Positions 26,451 to 34,494 of a DNA stretch of 64,000 bases are shown piece by piece. Both the position numbers and the translations under genes were made by a program. Source of the DNA: Longimicrobium sp. (lineage in GTDB: Bacteria > Gemmatimonadota > Gemmatimonadetes > Longimicrobiales > Longimicrobiaceae); assembly GCF_035474595.1 (NCBI RefSeq), contig NZ_DATIND010000155.1, positions 62,001-126,000 of the forward strand, written 5' to 3'. Position 1 is the first letter of the stretch. Every line of letters starts with the position of its first letter. Below the pieces are notes generated by a model. That model did not search any database. It saw only the letters and a list, made by a program, of their open reading frames with translations, and was not told the origin of the DNA.

Positions 26451-27200
26451 TCACCGTCTGACGAAGAACACGATGGTGATGGTGATGCTGATCACCATGA
26501 TCATCGCCCGCACGACCTTCTGGTCCATCCGCTTTCCCGCGTGCGCGCCCAGCCAGCCGCCGGTGACCGCGCCCGCGAGCATCACCAGCGTCTGCGGCCA
26601 CCACACCTTCCCGGCGATGACGAAGCAGACGACCGCCACGCCGTTCATCGTGGCGGCCAGGATCGTCTTGGTGGCGTTCATCTGCTTCAGGTCGGTGAGG
26701 CCGAAGAGCGACCACGCGGAGAGCATCATGATCCCGATCGCCCCGCCGAAGTAGCCGCCGTAGATGGCGATGAAGAACTGCGCCGCCACCAGCGTCCGCG
26801 GCCCGATGCGCACCACGCGCCGGAGCAGCGGCGTGAGCTTCGGCGCGAAGGTGAAGGCGACGGTGGCCGTCAGCATCAGCCACGGGATCACGCCGTCGAA
26901 CAGGCGCTGCGGCGTGAGCAGCAGGAGGAGCGCGCCCGCGATCCCGCCCACCAGGCTCACGGTGACGAGCGCGCGCAGCGACACGCCCTCGAAGTCGCGG
27001 AAGTGGTGGCGGAACCCCCACGCGCTGGCCGCCGCCGCCGGCATCAGCGCCACCGTGCTGGACGCGTTGGCCACGATGGACGGCACGCCGGTAAAGACGA
27101 GCGCGGGGAAGGTGAGGAACGAGCCCCCGCCCGCCACCGCGTTCATCGCCCCCGCCACGAACGCGGTCGCCAGGAGGAGCAGTGCCGAGCCGACTTCCAT
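26451..27200 (-). CDS. TauE/SafE family sulfite exporter-like permease
   Basis: A membrane protein of 249 residues with about eight hydrophobic helices. The first helix reads ATAFVAGAMNAVAGGGSFLTFPAL, the strongly conserved TauE/SafE start, and the second half repeats the motif (FIAIYGGYFGGAIGIMML). Members move sulfite, sulfoacetate or other small organic anions across the inner membrane. GGGGG lies just upstream of the ATG at 27200. No sulfur-metabolism gene is next to it, so the substrate is open. Confidence 0.92.
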   Translation of the reverse strand: MEVGSALLLLATAFVAGAMNAVAGGGSFLTFPALVFTGVPSIVANASSTVALMPAAAASAWGFRHHFRDFEGVSLRALVTVSLVGGIAGALLLLLTPQRLFDGVIPWLMLTATVAFTFAPKLTPLLRRVVRIGPRTLVAAQFFIAIYGGYFGGAIGIMMLSAWSLFGLTDLKQMNATKTILAATMNGVAVVCFVIAGKVWWPQTLVMLAGAVTGGWLGAHAGKRMDQKVVRAMIMVISITITIVFFVRR

Positions 27201-27353
27201 TGATCCCCCGTTCAACCGACTCGCTTCCTGGGTTGATCCGTTGACGGACAGTGAGTACCGTCGCAGGTTTACTTTACATCCCCAGGGGTAGAACCCTGGG
27301 CCCCCTCGGTCCGCGGACCAGGGGTTTCGTCTTTTAGGACGCGTCGAACGACT

Positions 27354-27390
27354 GCCGCCGAATCTGCATCGCTGCAGATCGGCGGCTTTG
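27354..27390. terminator. Hairpin between the M1 peptidase and TauE genes
   Basis: GCCGCCGAATCTGCA pairs almost perfectly with TGCAGATCGGCGGC, followed by TTTGTT on the plus strand. It is only 25 bases past the aminopeptidase stop. The T-rich side is on the plus strand, so on the minus strand it would be a stem without a T run. Confidence 0.5.
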
Positions 27391-27414
27391 TTCGCCCGAT
27401 TCAGTCGGCCTGCG

Positions 27415-30081
27415 TCACGTCCCCGCCCCCGCGGCGCGGCGGATGGCGACGGTGCGCTCCAGCTCGTCGCGCGCCTGCAGCACCTTGCGGCGGATGTCGA
27501 TGGGCAGGTCGGGGCTCTCGGCCAGCAGCCGGTCCACCGTCGCCAGCGCCCGCGCGCTCTCCTGGCCGCGCACGAAGGCGTTGATCCACGACGGGAGGAA
27601 GAAGATGCGCCGGTTGTCGCGGATCCACTCCAGCCGCTCCAGCGACGAGCGCAGGAAGGGAAGCGTGAGCGCCGTCTGGTCTCCCTCGTTGAACGCGCCC
27701 AGGCTCGCCGTCACCCACTCCTCGTTCAGCGTGGGGTCGTCCAGGTAGCGGCGGAAATACTCGGCCTTCACCGCGCTGTCGGGCGTGGCCGCGCGCGCCA
27801 CGAACGCGCGCCGCGCCGCCTCGGGAGTGGAGTCGCGGCGCACCTCGGCCTCGTAGAGAGCGCGCGCGTGGGGCTCGCCGAGCGCCAGCAGGCGCTGCAC
27901 CATGCTCCAGCGCGTCGGCTGCTTCACCGCGGCGCCATTGAACAACCGCGTTCCCGCCAGGTACTCGCGCAGCACGGCCCGCCCCTCCGCCGTCCGCGCC
28001 GTCCCCGCCAGCGCGTCCAGGCTCTCCTTGCGCATCCCGTAGCCCAGCGACGCGTCCTGCGCGCGCGCCGCCAGCATCCGCTCCCACGCGGGAAAGAGCC
28101 GCGCCGCGTCCGCGTCCGGGGCGTAGCGGACCAGCGCCGCGGCGCCGCGGTCCACGATCACGCTCGCGATCTGCTCGTCGCGCTCGCGCGGCAGCTCGCG
28201 CAGCGCGATCTCGGCGAAGCGCGCGGGCGGGAGGCGCGTGTCGCGCACGAGATCCCACAGCGCGCCCCACAGCATCGCGCGCAGGAGGCCGTCGCGCACC
28301 TCGCCGACGTGGCCCGCGATCCAGGCGGCGCTGCGCTCGTCGGGGATGAAGAGTCCGTAGCCGTAATCCCCATCGTTCGCCCATACGTAGTCCGGCATCG
28401 GCAGCCCGGCGGCGCCGTCGACCACGGCGGAATCGCCCGCGAACTGGGCGGGGAGGACGACGTCGGGGCGGTCGTGATATCCCAGGCGCACCCGCACCTT
28501 CATCGGCCACCATCCGCCGCGGTCCCCCGGCATCTCCCTGACCGGCCGCTGGGTGAGGACCACGCGGCGCAGGAGCGATCCATCCCCCTCCACCCGCGTG
28601 TCGACCCGCGGCATTCCCGCGCGGAGGATGTACTGCTCGCCGAACTGCCGCAGCGGCACCCCCGACGTCTCCTGCACCGCGCCCAGCAGGTCCTGCCAGG
28701 TCGCGTTCCCGTAGGCGTGGCGGGTGAGGAAGAGGTGCAGCCCCGCGCGGAAGGCGCTGTCGCCCGCCAGGAAGGCCAGCTGCTTGATGACCGACGGCGC
28801 CTTGTTGTAGACGATCGGGCCGTAGTTGCTCTTGGCCAGGTCGAGATTGGCCAGCTCCTGCCAGACCGGCGTGGTCCCGCTGGTCGCGTCGGTGGCGTAG
28901 GCGACCGGCTTGTTGCGGAGATAGAAGGTCTTCCACGCCTCGGACCCGGGCGACAGCTCGTCCTGGATGCGCGCGGCCATGTAGGTGCTGAACCCCTCCT
29001 TCAGCCACAGGTCGTCGAACCAGCGCATGGTCACCAGGTCGCCGAACCACTGGTGGCTGACCTCGTGGTAGATGGTGGCGTCGCGCCCCAGCCGCTGCGA
29101 CAGCGTGGGCGGCTCGCGGAAGATGAACGAGTTCTCATTGTAGAAGATCTCGCCCACGTGCTCCATCCCCCCGAACGGGAAAGCGGGCGCCAGCACCGCG
29201 TCCAGCTTGCTGAAGGGGAAGGGGACGGCGAACCACCCCTCCAGCCAGCGCGCGGCCTCGCGGTTGGCGCGGATCACCGAGTCCGCGTCCACCTCGGCGC
29301 GCCGCGACCTGCGGCCGTACAGCGTGACCGGCCGTCCACCCGCCGGCGCCGACTCCCACGCGGCCCACGGCCCGGCGGCGAACGCGGCCAGGTAGGTGGG
29401 GATGGGCTCCGTCTGCGCGAAGCTCCACGTGACCCCCGCCCCCGAGGTGTCGCGCGACTCGGCGCGGGCGTTGGCGATGACCGTCCACGCCGCGGGCGCG
29501 CTCAGCCGCCAGCGGAAGCGCGCCTTCAGGTCCGGCTGGTCGAAGCAGGGGAAGAGGAGATTGGCGTCGGAGGGGACCAGGAGCGTGTAGAGATACGACG
29601 TCCCGTCGCTGCGGTCGTCGAAGCGGATGATCGAAGCGCCGACGGGAGCGATGCGCGTGGCGAAGCGCATCTCCACCACGTTCGCGCCGCCCTTCAGGTG
29701 ATGGCCGGGGATGCGGACGTGCCCGTTGCGCCAGTCGAAGTCGCGCACCGCGTCACCGTTGGCGCGCACGTCCAGCAGCGTGGGGCCGCGGAAGTCGGCG
29801 ACGAGATCCCCCGCGTCCTTCGCGCGCGTGAAGGCCATGCGGACGATCCCCGCGGCGGTGTCGCGCTGCGTCAGGTCCAGCCACAGGTCGTAGCGCACGT
29901 CGGAAAGCGTGGCGGCGCGCGCGGCGGCCAGCTCGCGCGAGATCCCGGGCTGCATCAGCGTCTCGGGGCGCGGCGATTGGGGACGCGCGCCGCTGCCGCC
30001 GCGGCAGGCCGCCAGCAGCGAGGCGGCCGCGAGCACCGTCGCCAGCGCGCGGAGGTGTGGGGGGGTGGGGCGATGGGTCAT
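27415..30081 (-). CDS. M1 family aminopeptidase, lipoprotein
   Basis: A zinc aminopeptidase of 888 residues. The N-terminus ends with lipobox LAAC, so it is probably periplasmic and lipid-anchored. The beta-saddle domain comes first (residues about 55-230). The catalytic domain carries GGMEH at 304-308 in the position of the GAMEN exopeptidase motif, and HEVSH-x18-E with H339, E340, H343 and E362. The C-terminal half is alpha-helical as in ERAP/PepN-type enzymes. GGMEH instead of GxMEN marks a sub-group with altered recognition of the N-terminal amine. It probably trims peptides for nutrition. Confidence 0.95.
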   Translation of the reverse strand: MTHRPTPPHLRALATVLAAASLLAACRGGSGARPQSPRPETLMQPGISRELAAARAATLSDVRYDLWLDLTQRDTAAGIVRMAFTRAKDAGDLVADFRGPTLLDVRANGDAVRDFDWRNGHVRIPGHHLKGGANVVEMRFATRIAPVGASIIRFDDRSDGTSYLYTLLVPSDANLLFPCFDQPDLKARFRWRLSAPAAWTVIANARAESRDTSGAGVTWSFAQTEPIPTYLAAFAAGPWAAWESAPAGGRPVTLYGRRSRRAEVDADSVIRANREAARWLEGWFAVPFPFSKLDAVLAPAFPFGGMEHVGEIFYNENSFIFREPPTLSQRLGRDATIYHEVSHQWFGDLVTMRWFDDLWLKEGFSTYMAARIQDELSPGSEAWKTFYLRNKPVAYATDATSGTTPVWQELANLDLAKSNYGPIVYNKAPSVIKQLAFLAGDSAFRAGLHLFLTRHAYGNATWQDLLGAVQETSGVPLRQFGEQYILRAGMPRVDTRVEGDGSLLRRVVLTQRPVREMPGDRGGWWPMKVRVRLGYHDRPDVVLPAQFAGDSAVVDGAAGLPMPDYVWANDGDYGYGLFIPDERSAAWIAGHVGEVRDGLLRAMLWGALWDLVRDTRLPPARFAEIALRELPRERDEQIASVIVDRGAAALVRYAPDADAARLFPAWERMLAARAQDASLGYGMRKESLDALAGTARTAEGRAVLREYLAGTRLFNGAAVKQPTRWSMVQRLLALGEPHARALYEAEVRRDSTPEAARRAFVARAATPDSAVKAEYFRRYLDDPTLNEEWVTASLGAFNEGDQTALTLPFLRSSLERLEWIRDNRRIFFLPSWINAFVRGQESARALATVDRLLAESPDLPIDIRRKVLQARDELERTVAIRRAAGAGT

Positions 30082-30132
30082 CGGGTCGTGTGGCTGTTCA
30101 CCTGCCCTGCGAGCAGGCTGGAAAGGCTGGAA

Positions 30133-30180
30133 GGCGAATGAATCCGCGGCAACAACAGCACAAAGTCGCTACGCGACTGC
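30133..30180 (+). repeat. REP-like element class B, single copy with compensatory changes
   Basis: A weak cap (GCGAATGAATCCGC), then GGCAACAACAGCACAAAGTC and the hairpin GTCGCTACGCGAC. The other copies have GTCCCTGCGGGAC; both strands of the stem have changed, so pairing is preserved. Confidence 0.75.
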
Positions 30181-30241
30181 AGCCTCGGCATCGGGGCGAT
30201 CGACGGGAAATCTCCGCGGCCGATGCCTCTGGCTCGCCGGA

Positions 30242-30505
30242 TCAGCCGCCGCCGCAGTTGTGGACGGCCATGCGCAGGCGCTGCTCGATGCTGGAGCAGT
30301 CGATCCACGCCGGGATCTGGGTGAACGTGACCGTCAGGACGCCGGACTCGGGGTTCCACTCGTAGCGCGCGCTGGCGCCCTGCGCGCTCGCGCTGCCGCT
30401 TTCGCTCGCCGGCACGGGCACGCCGATGCGCTTCGCCTCGGCCTTCAGGCAGTCCCACACGTCCTGCGTCACACCGTGAAGGGTGATGGTCGGGCAGCCG
30501 GGCAT
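30242..30505 (-). CDS. Small hypothetical protein
   Basis: A protein of 87 residues, not recognised. The sequence has a helical N-terminal half (LHGVTQDVWDCLKAEAKRIG), a Ser/Ala-rich linker and a beta-strand-rich second half (ARYEWNPESGVLTVTFTQIPAW), ending NCGGG. There are four cysteines. CTGGAG lies eight bases before the ATG, and just upstream is a 7-nt-period repeat leader (30524-30555), the same arrangement as before sufB. This common leader supports it as a real expressed gene. Confidence 0.55.
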   Translation of the reverse strand: MPGCPTITLHGVTQDVWDCLKAEAKRIGVPVPASESGSASAQGASARYEWNPESGVLTVTFTQIPAWIDCSSIEQRLRMAVHNCGGG

Positions 30506-30523
30506 CGTCGCTCCAGGGAAAAG

Positions 30524-30555
30524 AAGTCCTGAGTCCCAAGTCCTGAGTCCTAAGT
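30524..30555 (-). repeat. Heptad-repeat leader (class E) upstream of a small gene
   Basis: AAGTCCTGAGTCCCAAGTCC and further AGTCCNN units have a 7-base period. On the minus strand the array ends ACTTCTTTTCCCTGGAG followed by the start codon at 30505. Confidence 0.75.
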
Positions 30556-30606
30556 GGAGATGGAGAGATGCGATGCAGGGCGCGAGCCGTCGCGATCGTT
30601 CCCGCC

Positions 30607-30635
30607 GTCCCTGTCCCCTGTCCCCTGTCCCCTAT
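30607..30635 (-). repeat. GGGGACA tract after the thioesterase stop codon (class F)
   Basis: On the minus strand the stop codon TAG sits within GGGATAGGGGACAGGGG and the tract continues with two more GGGGACA units. Four or more G runs spaced by ACA could form a G-quadruplex in the RNA. Confidence 0.7.
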
Positions 30636-31072
30636 CCCGCGAGCCCGCGGTCCAGCAGCGTCATCATCGTGGCCTGCATGGTGGCGATCAGCCGCTCCTC
30701 GCCCGCGCGCAGGGCGAAGACGTCGGCGTTGCAGACGGTGAGCGTGCGGCCCGCCTTCTTCACCCGCGCGCGGGCGACGAACGACTCGCCGGCGGCGGGG
30801 GCCATCAGGTTCACCTTGAACTCGACGGAGACCACGCCCGCGTCCGGCGGCATCAGCGTGTACGCCGCGTAGCCGCACGCGCTATCCGCCAGCGCCGAGA
30901 CGATGCCGGCATGCAGGAACCCGTGCTGCTGCGCCAGGTCCGCGCGGTACGCCATCCGCAGGTCCACCTCGCCCGGCGCCACGTGCGCGATCTCGGCGCC
31001 CATCGTCGCCATCGCCGTCTGCCGCGCGAAGCTGTCGCGCACGCGCGCCTCGAAGCCGTCGGCGGCGGTCAC
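30632..31072 (-). CDS. PaaI-type hotdog-fold thioesterase
   Basis: A protein of 146 residues. DLRMAYRADLAQQHGFLHAGIVSALADSACGYAAYT is the classic PaaI/YbgC signature, with the HGG-like loop as HGFLHAG and the catalytic Asp in ADSACG. SVEFKVNLMAPA and GRTLTVCNADVFA complete the hotdog fold. It hydrolyses acyl-CoA thioesters; the chain type is unknown. The GTG at 31072 has CGGAGG eight bases upstream. It is divergent from the methyltransferase gene. Confidence 0.9.
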   Translation of the reverse strand: MTAADGFEARVRDSFARQTAMATMGAEIAHVAPGEVDLRMAYRADLAQQHGFLHAGIVSALADSACGYAAYTLMPPDAGVVSVEFKVNLMAPAAGESFVARARVKKAGRTLTVCNADVFALRAGEERLIATMQATMMTLLDRGLAG

Positions 31073-31237
31073 GCGGCGCCTCCGGGCGGGCGTCGGAAGG
31101 GGAGATGCATCACGTCCCTGCTTCGTCAGTCGGGGGATGGAGATGGGCGGCGAATCTTGCGGGCGCGGGCGCGGGGGCGCAACCTGGGATCCGTCATCCC
31201 ACGCAATGCGCGACCCGACGAAGATCCCCGAATCTCC

Positions 31238-31993
31238 ATGCCGCCCGAAACCATCTTCAAGGACCACTTCTCCGGCCACGCCGACGCGTACGCCCGCTTC
31301 CGGCCGGACTATCCTCCCGAGCTGTACGCCTGGCTGGCGGAGATCGCCCCCGCCCGCGGCCTCGCGTGGGACTGCGCGACGGGCAACGGCCAGGCGGCGA
31401 TCGCCCTCGCGGAGCACTTCGCCGAAGTGATCGCCACGGACGCGAGCGAGAAGCAGATCCGCAGCGCCTTCGCGCACCCCCGCGTCACCTACCGCACCGC
31501 GCCCGCGGAGGATTCGGGGATCGAGAGCGGGACCGTGGACCTGATCACCGTCGCGCAGGCGCTGCACTGGTTCGACATCCCTCGCTTCTTCGCCGAAGCC
31601 GGGCGCGTGCTGAAGCCGGGCGGCGTGCTGGCCGTGTGGGCGTACGCCGTGTTCCGCACCACGCCCGAGATCGATGCGGTGGTCGACCACCTGTACCGCG
31701 ACATCGTGGGCCCGTACTGGCCGCCCGACCGCGCCATGATCGAGCAGGGCTACGCGGGCGTGGAGATGCCGTTCGAGCCGGTGGACGCGCCGCCGTTCTT
31801 CATGCGCAAGGAGTGGACGGCCGACGACGCGGCGGGCTACCTGGGCACCTGGAGCGCCACCCGCGGCTACATCGCCGCGCACGGCACCGACCCGGTGGAC
31901 CAGGTCCGCGACGACCTCCGCCGCGCCTGGGGCGACGCGCCGCGCGAGGTGCAGTGGCCGCTGGTGCTGCTGGTGTCGAGGAAGGCGGAGTAA
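31238..31993 (+). CDS. Class I SAM-dependent methyltransferase
   Basis: A protein of 251 residues. The start FKDHFSGHADAYARFRPDYPPEL matches small-molecule methyltransferases of the trans-aconitate/UbiE-like superfamily. Motif I is AWDCATGNGQAAIALA, followed by VIATDASEKQI, DLITVAQALHWFD and GRVLKPGGVLAVW. The substrate is unknown. The ATG at 31238 is the first that fits the family. Confidence 0.88.
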   Translation: MPPETIFKDHFSGHADAYARFRPDYPPELYAWLAEIAPARGLAWDCATGNGQAAIALAEHFAEVIATDASEKQIRSAFAHPRVTYRTAPAEDSGIESGTVDLITVAQALHWFDIPRFFAEAGRVLKPGGVLAVWAYAVFRTTPEIDAVVDHLYRDIVGPYWPPDRAMIEQGYAGVEMPFEPVDAPPFFMRKEWTADDAAGYLGTWSATRGYIAAHGTDPVDQVRDDLRRAWGDAPREVQWPLVLLVSRKAE

Positions 31994-32003
31994 CGGCCGG
32001 CGG

Positions 32004-32213
32004 TCAGCCGGACCTCTTCCGCGCGGCCGCGACTGCTGCGCGTCCGAGTTCCTCGGGTGATCCCCTTAATGCGGCCAACATCCCTGCCATGGCCTCGGGA
32101 GTCTGCATCCGTTCCAAAAGGTCGTCGAACTCAGAAGCCAGGGTGTTCAGGGGCGTTGGTTCGCCTTTGGGCAATGTGCCGTTCTCAGGTAATTCTGGGC
32201 GTGTGGTTCCCAT
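32004..32213 (-). CDS. Small hypothetical protein
   Basis: A possible protein of 69 residues that runs convergently into the methyltransferase gene. It is helix-rich and acidic (ASEFDDLLERMQTPEAMAGMLAALRGSPEELGRAAVAAARKRSG), a composition that looks protein-like, but it has no clear Shine-Dalgarno site and no family match that I recognise. Confidence 0.4.
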   Translation of the reverse strand: MGTTRPELPENGTLPKGEPTPLNTLASEFDDLLERMQTPEAMAGMLAALRGSPEELGRAAVAAARKRSG

Positions 32214-32377
32214 GTGTAACCCGGTGGTAAGGTGATCGCCGTGTGGCGCGGTGAACTGAAATTACACAGCTGCATGGAGACAGGCATCCCTGCCCGGCCG
32301 GCTAGCCCCCTCCTCCGGCCCCTCCGCCCGCTCCGCGGGCGAGGGGAGCACTGCAACTTCGACTGCGCCGAAACGAA

Positions 32378-32430
32378 GTCCGCGAAGGCGGACTGCGTGC
32401 CGTTGTAGCCGCGACTTCAGTCGCATTTTC
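32378..32430 (+). repeat. Dispersed repeat class C, copy 2
   Basis: The same unit as at 11001: hairpin GTCCGCGAAGGCGGAC, TGCGTGCCGTTGTAGCCGCG, then ACTTCAGTCGCATTTTCGCG. The rest of 32214-32598 is a GC-rich block resembling 12795-12870 plus the terminator below. No gene is seen there. Confidence 0.8.
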
Positions 32431-32516
32431 GCGGCCTCTCTTCTTCGCGGGCCTCCATCTCGCGATCTACATCTTCCGCAGCCTCCATCTCCGCGATCTT
32501 TATCCCCAGAACGCAG

Positions 32517-32552
32517 AAACGGCCCGCCCCGGATCACTCCGGAGCGGGCCGC
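32517..32552 (-). terminator. Terminator of the ECF sigma factor gene
   Basis: On the minus strand GGCCCGCTCCGG pairs with CCGGGGCGGGCC around a short loop and is followed by GTTTCTG. It lies about 50 bases after the sigma factor stop. Confidence 0.7.
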
Positions 32553-32598
32553 TCGTCATCTACCGTCTTGTCTACCGTCTGCCTCTACCGCCGTCTGC

Positions 32599-33294
32599 TC
32601 AGACCGGGACGGGGAGGAGCATGCGGAAGGAGTTGCGCGCGCGGTTCAGGCGGCTCTTCACCGTGCCGACCGGAATGCCGATCTGCTCGGCGATCTCCTC
32701 GTAGGTGCGGTCCTCCACCTCGCGCATCACGAACGGGATGCGGTGGTGCTCGTCCATCCGCTCGATGGCCGTGTCGATGGCCTCGCGCAGCTCGCGGCGG
32801 TACGCCTCGCGCTCGGGGTTGTGCCCCGTGGCCGCGAACTCCACCGGCCGGCTGGGCGCGCCGCTGCTCCCCGTCTCCGGGCGCAGCTCGCTGAAGGTGG
32901 TCTCGCGCCGGCGCGAACGGTTGCGGAACTCGTTCTTCAGCAGGTTGTTCGCGATCGTGTGGATCCACGTGCTGAACTTCCGCGCCGGGTCGTAGCTCTC
33001 CCGCGCCCGGTGGATGCGCAGGAAGGTGTCCTGCGTGAGGTCCGCCACGCGCTCCTCGTCGTTCAACCGCTTGCGCAGGAAGCCCTGGATGCGCGGCTCG
33101 TACCGCTCCACCAGCAAGCGGAAGCCGTCACCGTCGCCCTGCGTATATCGCTGGAACAGCTGCTCGTCGCTCAGCTCCGCGAGGGGAAGCTGCTTCTCCC
33201 CCGGCTCCGAGACCCGGCGCACGCCCCTGCCTGCGGGCTGCTGCGTCGCGTCGAACTGCGCGGCTGCGCTCTTGAGATCGATGGCCGTCTTCAT
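32599..33294 (-). CDS. ECF-type RNA polymerase sigma factor
   Basis: A protein of 231 residues. Region 2 spans about residues 50-125 (DEQLFQRYTQGDGDGFRLLVERYEPRIQGFL; DLTQDTFLRIHRARESYDPARKFSTWIHTIANNLLKNEFR). Region 4 spans about 170-225 (MDEHHRIPFVMREVEDRTYEEIAEQIGIPVGTVKSRLNRAR). No anti-sigma gene lies next to it, which differs from many ECF systems. The N-terminal 40 residues are an extra, poorly conserved segment. The target promoters are unknown. The glycosyltransferase pair lies upstream on the same strand. Confidence 0.93.
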   Translation of the reverse strand: MKTAIDLKSAAAQFDATQQPAGRGVRRVSEPGEKQLPLAELSDEQLFQRYTQGDGDGFRLLVERYEPRIQGFLRKRLNDEERVADLTQDTFLRIHRARESYDPARKFSTWIHTIANNLLKNEFRNRSRRRETTFSELRPETGSSGAPSRPVEFAATGHNPEREAYRRELREAIDTAIERMDEHHRIPFVMREVEDRTYEEIAEQIGIPVGTVKSRLNRARNSFRMLLPVPV

Positions 33295-33393
33295 GACAAC
33301 GAATATACAGCATCCCCCCTCGTTTGTCGAGGGTCGTTCACTGCTGAACCATAGTTAGTAAGTGGTTAAATTACCGGTACTTACGGCCGGTGG

Positions 33394-34494
33394 TCAAGCC
33401 CTCGCCGCCCGGTGCTGCCGGCGCCGCTCCACCGCGGCCCTGCGCGCGTCGGCCACGTTCATCCCGGTGAAGATCACCGAGCCCAGCCCCAGCTGGAGAT
33501 AGAAGGTCAGGAAGCGCCACCCCGCCGTCGCGATCCCGATCACCTCCTCCGGAAGGAGCGCGGAGTACACGAGCACGAACGCCGCCTCCGCCCCGCCCGA
33601 AGCGCCCGGCGTGGGCACGAAGTTGAGCGCGGTGAACACCACCCACTGCAGGAGGAAGAAAAGGACGGGGTCCACGTGCGCCTGCGGGGCCAGGAAGTAC
33701 GCCAGCGCGGTCACCACCGAGTAGCGGCAGCTCCACTGCACCGCGGTGATGAGCAGGGTGAGCACGAACCGCCGCTTCCCCCGCCGCACCACCATCCGCC
33801 GCACCTCGCGCACCTCGCCCACCGTCCGCGCCGTGCGGCGCCGCATCCGGGCCGTCCACCGCAGCCCCCTGCGCCGCGGCCGCTCTCCCAGCCCGCCGAT
33901 CAGCAGCGCCTTCCACAGCAGCCAGACGCCGAAGGTCGCGGCGGCGGCCACGAGGGCGATCCACGCCACCTTCCCCCGCGCCTCGCGCCCCACCGCGCGG
34001 AGAACGGGCAGCTCCCACGCGCGGGAAACGACGATGGAGACGGGGATGGCCAGCGCGAAGAAGAGCGAGTCCTGCAGCCAGCAGAGGGTGACGATGGAGA
34101 TGGCGCGCCCCTGCGGCACCCCCTTCTGCACGAAGATTCCCCAGCGCATCACCTCCGTGCCGCTGCTGGTGGGAACGACGGACGCCGCCAGCTCGGACCC
34201 CAGCGTGACGCCCAGGTTGTCGCGCCAGGAGAGGGGGACGCCCATGAAGCGCCCCCACAGCCACATCCGCGTGGCGTTGGTGAGCCAGGGGGCCAGGCCG
34301 AGCGAGAGCGCGAGGAGAAGGTACTGGCGGGGGAGGTTGCCAAGCCGGGCGAAGACGCTGTGGTCGGTGGCGTACCAGGTCCACCAGATGTTGGCGACGA
34401 CGCCGAGGGGGACCAGGACCAGCGCGCTGCGGAAGAGCCGGTCCAGCAGCCGCCGCTTCGGCGCGTCCGGCGGACGGTGGGGCGGGGCGGTCAT
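33394..34494 (-). CDS. Lysylphosphatidylglycerol synthase-type transmembrane protein (UPF0104/LPG_synthase_TM)
   Basis: An integral membrane protein of 366 residues with about seven to eight helices. NLGVTLGSELAASVVPTSSGTEVMRWG and FTALNFVPTPGASGGAEAAFVLVYSALLP are the two conserved inner loops of this flippase-like family; the second (PTPGxxGxxE) is diagnostic. Many members occur with glycosyltransferases and are thought to move or protect lipid-linked products. Here its ATG overlaps the stop of a glycosyltransferase gene by four bases (ATGA), strongly suggesting a shared glycolipid pathway. Confidence 0.9.
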   Translation of the reverse strand: MTAPPHRPPDAPKRRLLDRLFRSALVLVPLGVVANIWWTWYATDHSVFARLGNLPRQYLLLALSLGLAPWLTNATRMWLWGRFMGVPLSWRDNLGVTLGSELAASVVPTSSGTEVMRWGIFVQKGVPQGRAISIVTLCWLQDSLFFALAIPVSIVVSRAWELPVLRAVGREARGKVAWIALVAAAATFGVWLLWKALLIGGLGERPRRRGLRWTARMRRRTARTVGEVREVRRMVVRRGKRRFVLTLLITAVQWSCRYSVVTALAYFLAPQAHVDPVLFFLLQWVVFTALNFVPTPGASGGAEAAFVLVYSALLPEEVIGIATAGWRFLTFYLQLGLGSVIFTGMNVADARRAAVERRRQHRAARA

